Below the pieces are notes generated by a model. That model searched no databases. It was given only the letters and a program-made list of their open reading frames with translations, and was not told the DNA's origin. From Alphaproteobacteria bacterium (GTDB lineage Bacteria > Pseudomonadota > Alphaproteobacteria > Ferrovibrionales > Ferrovibrionaceae), in contig CANJGB010000020.1 of assembly GCA_947473805.1 (NCBI GenBank), positions 1 through 64,000 on the forward strand: a DNA stretch of 64,000 nt, given 5' to 3'. Shown one piece after another: positions 52,758 through 62,442 of the stretch (its first letter is position 1; every line of letters begins with the position of its first letter). The position numbers were made by a program, and so were the translations under genes.

Positions 52758-54382
52758 GCTGCTTGCTGCCGGGTGGCCCGGCGCTCCTCGATGATCAGGT
52801 CCGCCGCGCGCCAGCCCAGCGCCATGGCAGGTGCATTGGTGTTGCCCGACATCGGCACAGGAATGGCCGACAGGTCGATCACGCGCAGGCCCTCGATACC
52901 ACGGACGCGCAGGCGCTCGTCCAGCGCGCCGTTCGGCCCCATGGCGCAGGTGCCGGTCGCATGCAGGCCTGACGTGCCGTAGCGCCCGAACGCGGCCAGA
53001 ATGTCGTCGTCGCTCTGGATCGCGACGCCGGGGGCGGTTTCCTCGCCGATATAGGGCTTGATTGCCGGTTGCTGCATGATGCGCCGCATGTAGCGCACCA
53101 TGGCCACCGCCGTCTCGCGATCGCCCGGTGTGCCGAGCCAGTTGGGGCGGATGACCGGCGGATCGTCGGGGTTTGCCGTGCGCGCCATGACCGAGCCGCG
53201 GCTCTCCGGCCGGACAAAATACGAAAACACGGTGACGCCCGGATTCCGGTCGGTTTCGGTCTTCGCCAGGTGGGACTTCAGGTTGTTGTCGTTGCCGAAG
53301 CTGAGCGGGCCCAGATAGATCTGGATATCAGGGCGGTCGAGATGCGGCCGGCTTTTGGCGAAGCCGCCGATCTCGAAAATGCCGTAGGTCATGATGCCGC
53401 TGTGCAGCAGGTAGTAGCGCGCCACGTTGCGCACCAGGCGCCAGCCGCGCAGTTCGCGGTTATGCCCCGGCGTGTGGAGCAGGCGATAGGCGATCATGAT
53501 GCCCAGATGCTCGCGCATGTTTCCGCCGACCTGCGGGCTGTCGTGCAGCACCTCGATGCCGGCGCGGCGCAAAGCGTCTGCCGGGCCGATGCCGGAGAGG
53601 TGCAGGATGTGCGGTGACTTGATCGCGCCGGCCGACAGGATGACCTCGCCGCGGGTGCGGAAAATGTGTTCCTTGCCGTCGCGGCGGCACGACACGCCGA
53701 TCGCGCGCTTGCCCTCAAAAAGGACACGGTCCACCTGCACGTTGGTCAGGACGGTCAAATTCTTGCGGTGCCAGACCGGATGCAGGAACGCGCGCGCGGA
53801 ACTCCACCGGCGGCCCTTGTTCGTTGTGCGCGAGTAGAAGCCGACGCCCTCCTGGTCCTCGCGGTTGAGGTCATCCTTGCGCTTCAGGCCCATCTGCACC
53901 GCTGCCTCGATCAGCTTTTCGCGGATCGGCTCGGACGCGTAGCGAGCGGTTACGCGCAACGGACCGCCGGCGCCGCGCAGCTCGTCGGCGCCCAGCTCAT
54001 GGTCCTCCATCGTCTTGAAGACCGGGGCCATGTCGCGCCAGCCCCAGCCGGGATTGCCGAGCGATTCCCACTCGTCATAATCCTGCACCTGGCCGCGCAC
54101 GTAGATCATGCCGTTGATCGAACTCGAGCCGCCCAGCGTGCGGCCGCGTGCCCAGACCTCTGGCTGGTTGCGGCCCAGTTCCGGCTCGACCGGAAACTGC
54201 CAGGACAGATCGGGATGGAAGCGCAGCTTCGCGATGCCCTTGGGCATATGGATCATTGGATGCAGGTCACGCGGGCCCGCTTCGAGCACCAGCACGCGCA
54301 CGGAAGGATCCGCCGACAGTCGGTTGGCCAGGACACAGCCGGCTGAGCCGGCGCCGACGATGATGTAGTCGTACGCTTCCAT
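52754..54382 (-). CDS. GMC oxidoreductase (choline dehydrogenase-like), copy 1
   Basis: 542 aa, first of a tandem pair: YDYIIVGAGSAGCVLANRLSADPS, GRTLGGSSSINGMIYVRGQVQ, HATGTCAMG and SGNTNAPAMALGW. The pair shares most of its sequence, but the substrate-loop region (residues about 340-400) differs, so specificities may have split. The VOC gene lies 23 bp upstream on the same strand, so the three may be one transcript. Confidence 0.92.
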   Translation of the reverse strand: MEAYDYIIVGAGSAGCVLANRLSADPSVRVLVLEAGPRDLHPMIHMPKGIAKLRFHPDLSWQFPVEPELGRNQPEVWARGRTLGGSSSINGMIYVRGQVQDYDEWESLGNPGWGWRDMAPVFKTMEDHELGADELRGAGGPLRVTARYASEPIREKLIEAAVQMGLKRKDDLNREDQEGVGFYSRTTNKGRRWSSARAFLHPVWHRKNLTVLTNVQVDRVLFEGKRAIGVSCRRDGKEHIFRTRGEVILSAGAIKSPHILHLSGIGPADALRRAGIEVLHDSPQVGGNMREHLGIMIAYRLLHTPGHNRELRGWRLVRNVARYYLLHSGIMTYGIFEIGGFAKSRPHLDRPDIQIYLGPLSFGNDNNLKSHLAKTETDRNPGVTVFSYFVRPESRGSVMARTANPDDPPVIRPNWLGTPGDRETAVAMVRYMRRIMQQPAIKPYIGEETAPGVAIQSDDDILAAFGRYGTSGLHATGTCAMGPNGALDERLRVRGIEGLRVIDLSAIPVPMSGNTNAPAMALGWRAADLIIEERRATRQQAA

Positions 54383-54405
54383 GATCGGGTTCCCCGCCGC
54401 GCGGC

Positions 54406-54978
54406 CTAGATCAGGCCGGAGACTTCCGCAAAGTGGGGGATCGACTTGAAGCGGCGGATCGGGTTCTTGCCTTCCCAGCCCTTGGTGGCGGCGAGGATGG
54501 CGCCGTGGATGCGACGGCGCGCGGGGTGGATCGGCACGATTTCGGTCATGGTGCCGACCTGTTTCGGGTCTTCGTAGTAACGCACCTGTTCGGTGCCGCC
54601 GACCGGTTCGATCGTATAGGCCAGTTTCAGGCCGTTCGCTTCCATCTGGCGATAGGCGGCTTCGGGATCGTTCGCATAGAACGCCAGGTGCTGCAGCCCC
54701 TCGCGGCCCGACGCCAGGAAATCCATGTAAGGCGAGGGTGCGGTGTTGCGCTGCTGGATCAGTTCGATCTGCATGTTGTCAGTATATGTGAAGGCGACGC
54801 TGATCTTCGCGTCGGTCGGCTTGCCACGATAGGTGCACTTAATCGGGCCGGGCTCTTCCATATAGATGAAGGGGCCGACGCCCATGGCCTTGATCCAGTG
54901 CTGCATCGCCGCCTCGATGTCGCGGACGACCATGCCAAGCTGAAAGGCAGTGCCAAGGGCGGGAATTGTGGTGGTCAT
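54406..54978 (-). CDS. VOC/glyoxalase-superfamily protein
   Basis: 190 aa with one clear VOC module: AFQLGMVVRDIEAAMQHWIKAMGVGPFIYME and DFLASGREGLQHLAFYANDPEAAYRQMEANG. The His in QHLAFY and Glu residues may bind a metal, as in glyoxalase I and epimerases. Upstream of the tandem GMC genes it might isomerise or cleave their product. Start 54978 follows a weak AGGAAAC. Exact reaction unknown. Confidence 0.85.
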   Translation of the reverse strand: MTTTIPALGTAFQLGMVVRDIEAAMQHWIKAMGVGPFIYMEEPGPIKCTYRGKPTDAKISVAFTYTDNMQIELIQQRNTAPSPYMDFLASGREGLQHLAFYANDPEAAYRQMEANGLKLAYTIEPVGGTEQVRYYEDPKQVGTMTEIVPIHPARRRIHGAILAATKGWEGKNPIRRFKSIPHFAEVSGLI

Positions 54979-55052
54979 GTCGGGCGTTTCCTGGTGATTT
55001 TGTTGTTGTCTGCAAACATGTCGAAAATCCCGCCTGAACGCCAGCCGTTTTG

Positions 55053-55289
55053 CTATGTCGTTTGTGTGGCGGACAGGCGGCCATGGCGTGCGGCCTGCAG
55101 CACATAGACGCGGATTGCGCTGGACAGATTGCCCGTCCTGCCCTGGTCAATTTCGCTCACCAACTGGTTGATTGTCTTGCTCTCGGCTTGCGCCAATTCC
55201 CGCAGCGCGTCCCAGAAGCCGCGTTCAAGCGAAATGGAGGTCCGGTGTCCCGCGACCACGACCGAACGCTTGGCGACCTGCGTTGCCAT
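55053..55289 (-). CDS. Ribbon-helix-helix domain protein
   Basis: 78 aa. KRSVVVAGHRTSISLERGFWDALRELAQAESKTINQLVSEID is the RHH_4 family (PF13467): a beta strand (RTSISL) and two helices that dimerise to bind DNA. It lies 3 bp after fumC on the same strand, the arrangement seen in other alphaproteobacteria, and may regulate that operon. DUF4169, its common neighbour, is displaced to 48.8 kb. Confidence 0.88.
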   Translation of the reverse strand: MATQVAKRSVVVAGHRTSISLERGFWDALRELAQAESKTINQLVSEIDQGRTGNLSSAIRVYVLQAARHGRLSATQTT

Positions 55290-55292
55290 CGG

Positions 55293-56717
55293 TCAGCGGC
55301 GTCGGCGCGGTGCACGCGCCGGGCCCAGCATCTTGCGCGGATCGACCAGTCGGTCGAACGTCTTTGCGTCGGTCAGCTTGAGCTCCAGCACCGCCTGTTT
55401 CAGCGTGATGTTCTCGTGGTGTGCCTTCTTGGCCGCTCGCGCCGCGGCGTCGTAGCCGATCTCGGGCGCCAGCGCCGTCACCAGCATCAGCGACCGGTTC
55501 AGCAGGCTATCGATATTGCCGCGGTTCGCCTCGATGCCGATGACGCAGTGGTCGGTGAAGCTGACCATCGCGTCGCCCAGCAGCCGGATCGATTGCAGCA
55601 GCGCGTGGATCAATACCGGTTTGAATACGTTGAGTTCCAGGTGTCCCTGCATGCCGGCTACGGTGATGGTGGTGTGGTTGCCGATCACGCGCGCACAGAC
55701 CATGGTCAGCGCCTCAGCCTGGGTCGGGTTGACCTTGCCCGGCATGATCGACGAGCCGGGTTCGTTCTCCGGCAGCGACAGTTCGCCAAGACCCGCGCGC
55801 GGCCCGCTGGCCAGCAGGCGAATGTCGTTCCCGATCTTGGTCAGGCTGACGGCCAGTACGTTCAGCGCACCCGACATCTCGACAACGGCGTCATGCGCAG
55901 CCATCGCCTCGAACTTGTTCGCCGCGGGAAAGAACGGCAGGTCGGTCAGCCTGGAGATTTCCTTCGCGATCAGCACGTCGAACTTCGGCGGTGCGTTCAA
56001 ACCGGTACCGACGGCGGTGCCGCCCTGTGCCAGGTGCAGCAGGCGGGGCAGGGCGGCCCAGACGCGGTCAATGCCATTGGCAACCTGCTGCGCATAGCCC
56101 GAAAATTCCTGGCCCAGGGTTACCGGCGTCGCATCCTGCAGGTGGGTGCGACCGATCTTCACCACGTCCGCGAACTCGTCGCTCTTCGCCAGAAGCGCAT
56201 CGCGCAGATGCGCCATGGCCGGCAACAGGTGGTTGGTAATCTCGATTGCCGCCGCCACGTGCATCGCGGTCGGGAACGTATCGTTGGATGACTGGCTGCA
56301 ATTTACGTGGTCGTTCGGATGCACCGGCGTCTTGCCGCCGCGCTTCTCGGTGAGGATCTCGTTGGCGCGCCCGGCCAGCACTTCGTTGACGTTCATATTG
56401 GTCTGGGTGCCAGAGCCTGTTTGCCAGACCGACAGTGGAAAATTGCCGTTCAGCTTGCCGGTGAGCGCATCCTTGGCCGCGCGCTCGATGGCGGTCGCGA
56501 CCTTCGCCGGCAGCAGGCCCAGCTTGCGGTTCACCTTCGCCGCGGCGAGCTTGATCAGCACCATGGCGCGGATAAGCGCCATCGGCATCGTTTCGTCGCC
56601 GATGGCGAAATGGTGCAGGCTGCGCTGGGTTTGCGCGCCCCAATAGCGCGACGCCGGCACGTCGATGGGCCCGAAACTGTCGGTCTCGACGCGCGTGCCG
56701 GTGGGGCGCTTTGCCAT
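55293..56717 (-). CDS. fumC: Fumarate hydratase class II
   Basis: 474 aa. [24 protein letters not shown], the [14 protein letters not shown] and [11 protein letters not shown] substrate blocks, and the catalytic-loop signature [11 protein letters not shown] are those of FumC. This oxygen-stable homotetramer converts fumarate to malate in the TCA cycle. The first base of its start codon is shared with the last base region of the class I fumarase gene (1-bp overlap at 56717), so both fumarases are in one operon. Confidence 0.96.
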   Translation of the reverse strand: MAKRPTGTRVETDSFGPIDVPASRYWGAQTQRSLHHFAIGDETMPMALIRAMVLIKLAAAKVNRKLGLLPAKVATAIERAAKDALTGKLNGNFPLSVWQTGSGTQTNMNVNEVLAGRANEILTEKRGGKTPVHPNDHVNCSQSSNDTFPTAMHVAAAIEITNHLLPAMAHLRDALLAKSDEFADVVKIGRTHLQDATPVTLGQEFSGYAQQVANGIDRVWAALPRLLHLAQGGTAVGTGLNAPPKFDVLIAKEISRLTDLPFFPAANKFEAMAAHDAVVEMSGALNVLAVSLTKIGNDIRLLASGPRAGLGELSLPENEPGSSIMPGKVNPTQAEALTMVCARVIGNHTTITVAGMQGHLELNVFKPVLIHALLQSIRLLGDAMVSFTDHCVIGIEANRGNIDSLLNRSLMLVTALAPEIGYDAAARAAKKAHHENITLKQAVLELKLTDAKTFDRLVDPRKMLGPARAPRRRR

Positions 56718-58333
56718 CAGTGGCTCAGGTTCGCGAAGAAGTCGTTGCCCTTGTCATCGACCACGATGAAGGCGGGGAAGTTCTCCACTTCGATCCGCCA
56801 CACCGCTTCCATGCCGAGTTCGGGGTACTCCAGCTGCTCGACCTTCTTGATGCAGTTCTTGGCCAGGATCGCGGCCGGACCGCCGATCGAGCCGAGATAG
56901 AAGCCACCGTACTTCTTGCAAGCCTCGGTCACGGCCTTCGAGCGGTTGCCCTTGGCCAGCGAGATGAAGCCACCACCGTTCTTCATCAGCAGCTCGACAT
57001 AAGAGTCCATGCGTCCAGCTGTTGTGGGACCGAACGAGCCGGAAGCATAGCCGTCCGGCGTCTTGGCTGGGCCGGCGTAATAGATGGCGTGGTCCTTGGT
57101 GTATTGCGGCAGGCCTTCGCCCTTTTCCAGGCGCTCGGCAAACTTGCCGTGCGCGATGTCGCGCGCGACGATCAGCGTGCCCGTCAGGCTCAGCCGCGTC
57201 TTGATCGGATACTTGGTCAGCAGAGCGCGGATTTCGCTCATCGGCTTGTTGAGATCGACCTGCACCGTCTCGCTGGACAGCCCTTTCTCGATCTCTTCGG
57301 GAAGGTACTTGGCCGGATCGGTTTCCAGTTGCTCGATGAACACGCCGTCCTTGGTGATCTTGGCCTTCACCTGGCGGTCGGCCGAACAAGAAACGCCGAT
57401 GCCGATGGGCACGCTGGCGCCGTGGCGCGGCAGCCGGATGACCCGCACGTCGTGGCAGAAATACTTGCCGCCGAACTGCGCGCCGATCCCGTTGGCCTGG
57501 GTCAGCTTCAGAATTTCGGCCTCGAAGGTGCGGTCGCGGAACGCATGGCCGCTGGCGCTGCCCTGTTCCGGCAGGTCGTCGAGATAGCGGCACGAAGCCA
57601 GCTTTACCGTCTTCAGGTTAAGTTCCGCCGACAGGCCGCCGATCACGATGGAAAGGTGGTACGGCGGGCAGGCCGCGGTGCCCAGCGTCTTGATCTGCGC
57701 ATCGAGGAACTTCAACAGCGCATCGCCACGCAACACCGCCGGGGTCTGCTGGAACAGGAAGGTCTTGTTGGCCGAACCGCCCCCCTTGGCGATGAACAGG
57801 AACTTGTAGGTATCGCCATCGACGGCATGAAGGTCGATCTGCGCCGGCAGGTTGGTGCCGGTGTTCTTCTCCTCGAACATCGTCAGCGGCGCCATCTGCG
57901 AGTAGCGCAGGTTGGTCTCGGTGTAGGTGCGGTAGATGCCGTGGCTCAATGCCGCCTCGTCAGGTCCGTCGGTCCAGACGTACTGGCCCTTCTTGCCCAT
58001 GACGATGGCGGTGCCGGTGTCCTGGCACGATGGCAGCACGAAGCCGGACGAGATGTTGGCGTTCTTCAGCATCTCCAGCGCCACGAAGCGGTCGTTATCG
58101 CTGGCCTCAGGGTCTTTCAGGATGTTCGCCAGCTGGCCCAGATGGCCGGGGCGGAACAGGTGTGCAATATCGCGCATCGCAGTGAACGCCAATCCCGACA
58201 GGGAATCCGTCGGCACGCGCAGCACAGTCTTGCCGCCGACGTCGATGGTTTCGACCTTCAGGTCATCGAGGCGGCGATAGGGAGTTGTATCAGGACCGGT
58301 GGGGAACAGGTCCTGGTACTGGAATTCGGGCAT
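56717..58333 (-). CDS. Fumarate hydratase class I
   Basis: 538 aa, single-chain (FumA/FumB-type) class I fumarase using an oxygen-sensitive 4Fe-4S cluster. [26 protein letters not shown] and the cluster Cys in [10 protein letters not shown] and PSCQDTGT are visible. [35 protein letters not shown] is the beta-domain. Finding it directly upstream of fumC means iron-dependent and iron-free isoenzymes share a transcript here, unlike in E. coli where they are differently regulated. Confidence 0.95.
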   Translation of the reverse strand: MPEFQYQDLFPTGPDTTPYRRLDDLKVETIDVGGKTVLRVPTDSLSGLAFTAMRDIAHLFRPGHLGQLANILKDPEASDNDRFVALEMLKNANISSGFVLPSCQDTGTAIVMGKKGQYVWTDGPDEAALSHGIYRTYTETNLRYSQMAPLTMFEEKNTGTNLPAQIDLHAVDGDTYKFLFIAKGGGSANKTFLFQQTPAVLRGDALLKFLDAQIKTLGTAACPPYHLSIVIGGLSAELNLKTVKLASCRYLDDLPEQGSASGHAFRDRTFEAEILKLTQANGIGAQFGGKYFCHDVRVIRLPRHGASVPIGIGVSCSADRQVKAKITKDGVFIEQLETDPAKYLPEEIEKGLSSETVQVDLNKPMSEIRALLTKYPIKTRLSLTGTLIVARDIAHGKFAERLEKGEGLPQYTKDHAIYYAGPAKTPDGYASGSFGPTTAGRMDSYVELLMKNGGGFISLAKGNRSKAVTEACKKYGGFYLGSIGGPAAILAKNCIKKVEQLEYPELGMEAVWRIEVENFPAFIVVDDKGNDFFANLSH

Positions 58334-58381
58334 GACGATCCTGTCTGTCTAACGGTCGGCCGGGCGGAATATCGGCCGCAG

Positions 58382-58891
58382 CTAATGCTTTTTGCGGAAG
58401 GCGTCCAGCGCGACCACCTGGCCGCCAGCGGCGGGCTTTGGGGCCTCGATCGGCGCAGGCTCGGTCTCGACCGCCACATTGTCTTCTTCCAGCGCGGGCG
58501 CGGCCGGCACGGTGGCGCGCACGGTCTCGTCCGGCTTGACGCGGAACTGCAGCCCGAACTGTACGCTGGGGTCGGCAAAGGCGGTGACCGCGGCATAGGG
58601 CACGATCAGCTGTTCGGGGATGCGGTTGAAATTGAGGGTGACCGCGAACTGGTCAGGACCGGCGTCCAGGCCCCAGTACTGATGCTGCAGGACGATGGTC
58701 ATTTCCTGAGGATAGGACTGCTTCAGGTAACCCGGCATGACGACGCCTGGCTGGTCGGTGCGAAAGCCGATCAGCATGTGATGGTTGCCGGGCATGCCGC
58801 CCAGTTCCGAGGCGCGCGACAGCGCCTGGCGCACCACGTCACGCATGGCGAGTTCCACCATCGCGTTGTAATCAAATCCGCTATTGCTCAT
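58382..58891 (-). CDS. sspB: SspB-like ClpXP adaptor (alphaproteobacterial type)
   Basis: 169 aa. GFDYNAMVELAMRDVVRQALSRASELG, HHMLIGFRTDQPGVVMP, MTIVLQHQYWGL and FAVTLNFN are the tag-binding core. An acidic Pro-rich linker leads to the C-terminal ClpX-docking motif VVALDAFRKKH. SspB tethers tmRNA-tagged proteins to ClpXP. It lies just downstream of ssrA on the same strand. The start at 58891 (MSNSGFDYN) fits the family; an upstream start would add 15 residues. Confidence 0.93.
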   Translation of the reverse strand: MSNSGFDYNAMVELAMRDVVRQALSRASELGGMPGNHHMLIGFRTDQPGVVMPGYLKQSYPQEMTIVLQHQYWGLDAGPDQFAVTLNFNRIPEQLIVPYAAVTAFADPSVQFGLQFRVKPDETVRATVPAAPALEEDNVAVETEPAPIEAPKPAAGGQVVALDAFRKKH

Positions 58892-58964
58892 GTCCACTGG
58901 GTCCGGGGCATTTTCGCCGGCAGAGTAGCGCCGCATGCCGATTTGCGCAGCAAATTTAACGGGA

Positions 58965-59262
58965 GCGGAGGCGAGTGGTGGGCTTCTGTTGCCAGGTGCC
59001 CACCGAACCCCGTAGGTATCCGCTGTTTAGGCGGCGACCTTCATGTCAACGAAGTTGTCGTTGGCATTTGATGTTTGACCCGATAACGGCGGTATCATGC
59101 CGGGCAAAAGTCGCACTTTTACTGCGCACGTCGAGCCTGAGTCGCCCCCAACAAAAACGCGCCTCGAACGTGCGGTGCGCTTGTGGTGGAGGCGCCGGGT
59201 ACTGCCCCCGGGTCCGTATCGCCTATTCCGAGCGGTGTTTATCGCCATAGTCGGTTACCCGA
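58965..59262 (-). ncRNA. ssrA: Two-piece (circularly permuted) tmRNA
   Basis: The acceptor piece ends CGCCTCC-A-CCA (59194-59184) with a 5-bp T-stem CCGGG/CCCGG next to it. The coding piece starts GGGGGCGACTCAGGCTCGACG at 59149; GGGGGCG and CGCCTCC form a perfect 7-bp acceptor stem with a G-U at the third pair, the alanine identity element. The tag frame 59065-59030 encodes ANDNFVDMKVAA, then TAA. Behind it GGTGGGC/GCCCACC (about 58977-59003) forms a terminal stem. The tag end VAA suits ClpXP. The acceptor half lies before the coding half, the permuted order of alphaproteobacteria. Outer ends are approximate. Confidence 0.93.
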
Positions 59263-59269
59263 CAGGATC

Positions 59270-59298
59270 AATATAGGGCGGACCGCGGGGTTTTTGAA
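59270..59298 (-). promoter_or_regulatory. ssrA promoter
   Basis: Minus strand TTCAAA (59293-59298), 17-base spacer, TATATT (59270-59275). Transcription would start near 59262, in front of the tmRNA acceptor piece. Confidence 0.65.
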
Positions 59299-59428
59299 GG
59301 GCGAATGGGATACGGCTCGACCCGGGGCCGGAAGCTGATAAACTTTGCCTACGAACCATCATTTCCGCGGCGTCCTGTGGGCAGGGACGGGGGTCCTGAT
59401 CCCGGCGGCGCGGACGAGGAGTTGAAAA

Positions 59429-60478
59429 GTGGAGCTGCATCCGTCGGGGGACGCCCGCGGGCGGACGCGCAACCGGCTGTATGGCCGGGGGCGCTATCAG
59501 CACGTCTACGCCGCGCTCGATCTCGGCACCAATAATTGCCGCCTGCTGGTCGTGCGACCGGCGGGGCAGGGGTTCCGTGTCATCGACGCCTTCTCGCGCA
59601 TCATCCGCCTGGGCGAGGGGCTGGCTGCCACAGGCCGGCTGTCGACCGCCGCCATGGACCGGGCCATTGAGGCGCTGAAGGTGTGCGCCGCGAAAATGCG
59701 CCGCCGCAATGTCACCCGCGCCCGCTGCGTCGCGACCGAGGCTTGCCGCAAGGCTTCGAACTGTGCCGAGTTTCTCGACCGCGTCCGCGACGAGACCGGC
59801 ATCGAGCTCGACATCATTACCAGCGCGGAGGAGGCCCGCATGGCGGTCAGCGGCTGCGCGCCGCTGCTGGACTACGGCCATAGCCATGCTGTCGTGTTCG
59901 ACATCGGCGGCGGCTCGACCGAGCTCATGTGGCTGAAACTGCAGCCGCGCCGCGATCCCGAACTGCTGGGGTGGATTTCCATTCCGTGCGGCGTCGTCAC
60001 CATGTCCGAGCGCTGGGCCAGGGAGACCGATGCCGAAACAGCCTGGCGCGGCATGGTGGCCGAGGTCGCGGCCTATATCGCGCCGTTCGAACAGACCTGG
60101 CGCATCGGCGAGCAGGTTGCGCGCGGCGGCGTGCAAATGCTGGGCACCTCTGGCACCGTCACCACCGTGGCCGGCGTCCTGCTCGACCTCGACCGTTACG
60201 ACCGTGAGCAGGTCGATGGCCGCTGGCTCGATTTCGAGGACATCGCCTATGTTTCGCATGAGCTGATGCTGGCGCCGCTGGCTGACCGTGCGGGCCATCC
60301 GTGCATCGGCGCCAACCGCGCGGATCTCGTCGTGCCAGGCTGCGCGATCCTCGAGGCCATCCGCGATACCTGGCCGGTCGGGCGCCTGCGCGTTGCCGAC
60401 CGCGGCGTGCGCGAAGGACTGCTGCTGGGCCTGATGCAGGCGGCCGATCGCGAAGGCGTGGCCGGGGCTGGAGGCTGA
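59429..60478 (+). CDS. Ppx/GppA-family phosphatase
   Basis: 349 aa, ASKHA-fold exopolyphosphatase/pppGpp phosphatase family. [18 protein letters not shown] is the first phosphate loop and [15 protein letters not shown] the second; [15 protein letters not shown] follows. It is the short single-domain form common in alphaproteobacteria. Start is GTG 59429 with GAGGAG upstream. It precedes rlmE by 2 bp, a conserved pair. Whether it prefers polyphosphate or pppGpp cannot be told. Confidence 0.9.
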   Translation: MELHPSGDARGRTRNRLYGRGRYQHVYAALDLGTNNCRLLVVRPAGQGFRVIDAFSRIIRLGEGLAATGRLSTAAMDRAIEALKVCAAKMRRRNVTRARCVATEACRKASNCAEFLDRVRDETGIELDIITSAEEARMAVSGCAPLLDYGHSHAVVFDIGGGSTELMWLKLQPRRDPELLGWISIPCGVVTMSERWARETDAETAWRGMVAEVAAYIAPFEQTWRIGEQVARGGVQMLGTSGTVTTVAGVLLDLDRYDREQVDGRWLDFEDIAYVSHELMLAPLADRAGHPCIGANRADLVVPGCAILEAIRDTWPVGRLRVADRGVREGLLLGLMQAADREGVAGAGG

Positions 60479-60480
60479 CC

Positions 60481-61170
60481 ATGTCCAAGACCCCGTCTAC
60501 CGCGCGCGGCCTGCATACCCGCGTGAAAACCGCCAAGGGGCGGAAAATTTCCTCCACCCGCTGGCTCGAGCGGCAGTTGAACGATCCCTATGTGGCGGCG
60601 GCGCAGCGCGATGGTTATCGCAGCCGGGCCGCCTACAAGCTGGTTGAACTCGACGACCGCTATCGCATCCTGCGCCGCGGCCTGCGTGTGCTTGACCTTG
60701 GTGCGACGCCCGGCGGCTGGACCCAGGTGGCGGTCGCGCGTGCCGGCGCCGACAAGGTGCTGGCGGTCGATATCAATCCCATGGAACATGTGCCCGGCGC
60801 CGTGTTTATGCAGCTTGATTTCCTCGCCGAAGATGCCGAAGCAAAGGTCAAGGCGGCGCTGGGCGGCCCGGTCGATGTCGTGCTGTCTGATATGCACGCG
60901 CCCGGCACCGGCCACCGCCAGACCGACCATATCCGCATCATGATGCTGTGCGAGGCGGCCGCCCATTTCGCGTCGCAGGTCCTGAATCCCGGTGGCGCGT
61001 TCCTGGCCAAGGTCTTGCGCGGCGGGACCGAAAACGAGTTGCTGACTCGCCTGAAGCACGATTTCGCCGTCGTCCGGCATGCCAAGCCGGATGCCAGCCG
61101 CAAGGACAGTGCGGAAAGCTACGTTATTGCAACCGGCTTCCGCGGTGGCACACCACCGGTGTCGGGCTAG
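60481..61170 (+). CDS. rlmE: 23S rRNA 2'-O-methyltransferase (RlmE/FtsJ)
   Basis: 229 aa. [15 protein letters not shown] contains the first catalytic Lys, [14 protein letters not shown] the AdoMet loop, [18 protein letters not shown] the Asp motif, FLAKVLRGG the second Lys and [11 protein letters not shown] the Glu, so the K-D-K-E tetrad is complete. SDMHAP carries an extra His compared with the usual SDMAP. It methylates U2552 of 23S rRNA late in 50S assembly. Its TAG shares CTAG with the stop of the opposite gene at 61167. Confidence 0.95.
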   Translation: MSKTPSTARGLHTRVKTAKGRKISSTRWLERQLNDPYVAAAQRDGYRSRAAYKLVELDDRYRILRRGLRVLDLGATPGGWTQVAVARAGADKVLAVDINPMEHVPGAVFMQLDFLAEDAEAKVKAALGGPVDVVLSDMHAPGTGHRQTDHIRIMMLCEAAAHFASQVLNPGGAFLAKVLRGGTENELLTRLKHDFAVVRHAKPDASRKDSAESYVIATGFRGGTPPVSG

Positions 61171-61487
61171 CTGCTTTTGAGTTCGCAGCGGCGCCAGGTT
61201 TCTGACTTGCCGCTCGCTGCGACCACCTGTACCGCGAACTCTCCCATCAGCATCATGCGCACTTTGGTGCCTGCGTCCGGCTCGGGGGTCGGCACCACGT
61301 AGTCGAATGAATGGCGGCTATAGTCGCCCTTCACATGCTTGCCGGTCGGCGTAACAATTTCCGATCCCTTGATCGTGAAATTGCGCCCGTCATTAAAGCA
61401 CCAGTCGCCGTCAATGCTGTCGGCCAGCGCAGGCGCCGCGATAAGTGTCAAAGTCGCGATACCAAGATGCTTAAGATACCGTTTCAT
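61167..61487 (-). CDS. Small secreted hypothetical protein, 106 aa
   Basis: A signal peptide ([18 protein letters not shown]) is followed by an about 83-residue domain with two Cys (DGDWCFND and WRRCELKSS) likely disulfide-bonded. No family recognised; [18 protein letters not shown] resembles small periplasmic beta-barrel proteins. The gene is convergent with rlmE and divergent from the secreted protein at 61597. Confidence 0.75.
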   Translation of the reverse strand: MKRYLKHLGIATLTLIAAPALADSIDGDWCFNDGRNFTIKGSEIVTPTGKHVKGDYSRHSFDYVVPTPEPDAGTKVRMMLMGEFAVQVVAASGKSETWRRCELKSS

Positions 61488-61596
61488 CTTGCGCCTCCTG
61501 TGGCAGCGAGAAGGGACGACTGGTTACCGTGCGTCGAATGTACTACCTTCCCAAATGCCGTCCAGCCGGAATGGCACCGACAAATTGGAGGCTCGC

Positions 61597-62442
61597 ATGA
61601 TCGGAATTACGGTCCGCCGCCTTTCTCATGTGATCATGGCGAGCGCACTTTTTGCCCTTGCCGCTTCAATGCCGGCATCAGCCCAGTTCGGCAATTTCCT
61701 CCAGCAGCTCGTGCCCAACTTGCCCGGGCAACAGCAGCAGCAAGAACAGGCGCCGCCCGCCGGCCAGCCGCCGGTGAACCAGATGCAGGGCAATGCCGGC
61801 GCCGCCGGATCGCTCGGCACCGATGCCGTGGCCCTGGTCGATGACGTCGCCAATGCGCCGAATGCCGGCGTGCAGTTCATGGACTATGTCTTCGCCGGCC
61901 AGACGGTAACGCTGGGGCCGAAGGGCGTGCTGAAGCTGTCGTATCTTTCCGGCTGCCGCGAGGAGCAGGTTGCCGGCGGCACGGTGACCATCGATCCGGC
62001 CGGCAGCAACGTCAACGGTGGCAAGTTGACCGCTAGCCAGCCGCAGGGCTGCAATCCGCCGAAGCCTGTCGTCGCCGCCTCGGCGACCGAGGCCGGAGCG
62101 ACCGTCAACCGCGTCACGCCCTTTTCGGGCCAGAACTGGTACGAGCGCGCGATCAAGTCGCCGCTGCCGGCCTTCCGCTGGAACTATGCCGGCCCGGTGA
62201 CAATACAGGTCGTGTTCGTCGACAAGAACCCGGCCGAGATTGTGTGGCAGAGCCCGACGGACGGCGAGCATCTTGACTATCCAGCCTCGGCGCCGGCGCT
62301 GGTTCCGGGCAAGCCGTACCGCGTTGATATCGTCGGCAATGGCGCGGTGCTGCACACCGTCACTTTCTCCATCGATCCGGGCCTCGACGTGCCCGACACG
62401 CGGGCCAACAGGCTGGTCGATGTCTCTGTCCCGCGCGGCTGA
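61597..62442 (+). CDS. Secreted hypothetical protein preceding a CHASE2 cyclase
   Basis: 281 aa with signal peptide (HVIMASALFALAASMPASAQ), a Gln/Pro-rich linker, and a beta-rich domain with two Cys (SGCREEQV, QGCNPP). Residues 60-130 (FMDYVFAGQTVTLGPKGVLKLSYLSGCREEQV) are reminiscent of domains found beside CHASE2 sensor genes. The ATG at 61597 has TTGGAG upstream. Its last 23 bases overlap the cyclase start, so they are translationally linked. It may deliver a periplasmic signal to the CHASE2 sensor, which is an inference. Confidence 0.75.
   Translation: MIGITVRRLSHVIMASALFALAASMPASAQFGNFLQQLVPNLPGQQQQQEQAPPAGQPPVNQMQGNAGAAGSLGTDAVALVDDVANAPNAGVQFMDYVFAGQTVTLGPKGVLKLSYLSGCREEQVAGGTVTIDPAGSNVNGGKLTASQPQGCNPPKPVVAASATEAGATVNRVTPFSGQNWYERAIKSPLPAFRWNYAGPVTIQVVFVDKNPAEIVWQSPTDGEHLDYPASAPALVPGKPYRVDIVGNGAVLHTVTFSIDPGLDVPDTRANRLVDVSVPRG

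Noticed and set aside
56711-59071. A 786-codon plus-strand open frame
   Set aside because: It lies antisense to fumC, the class I fumarase, sspB and part of ssrA, whose products are unmistakable. Long antisense frames are expected in GC-rich DNA.
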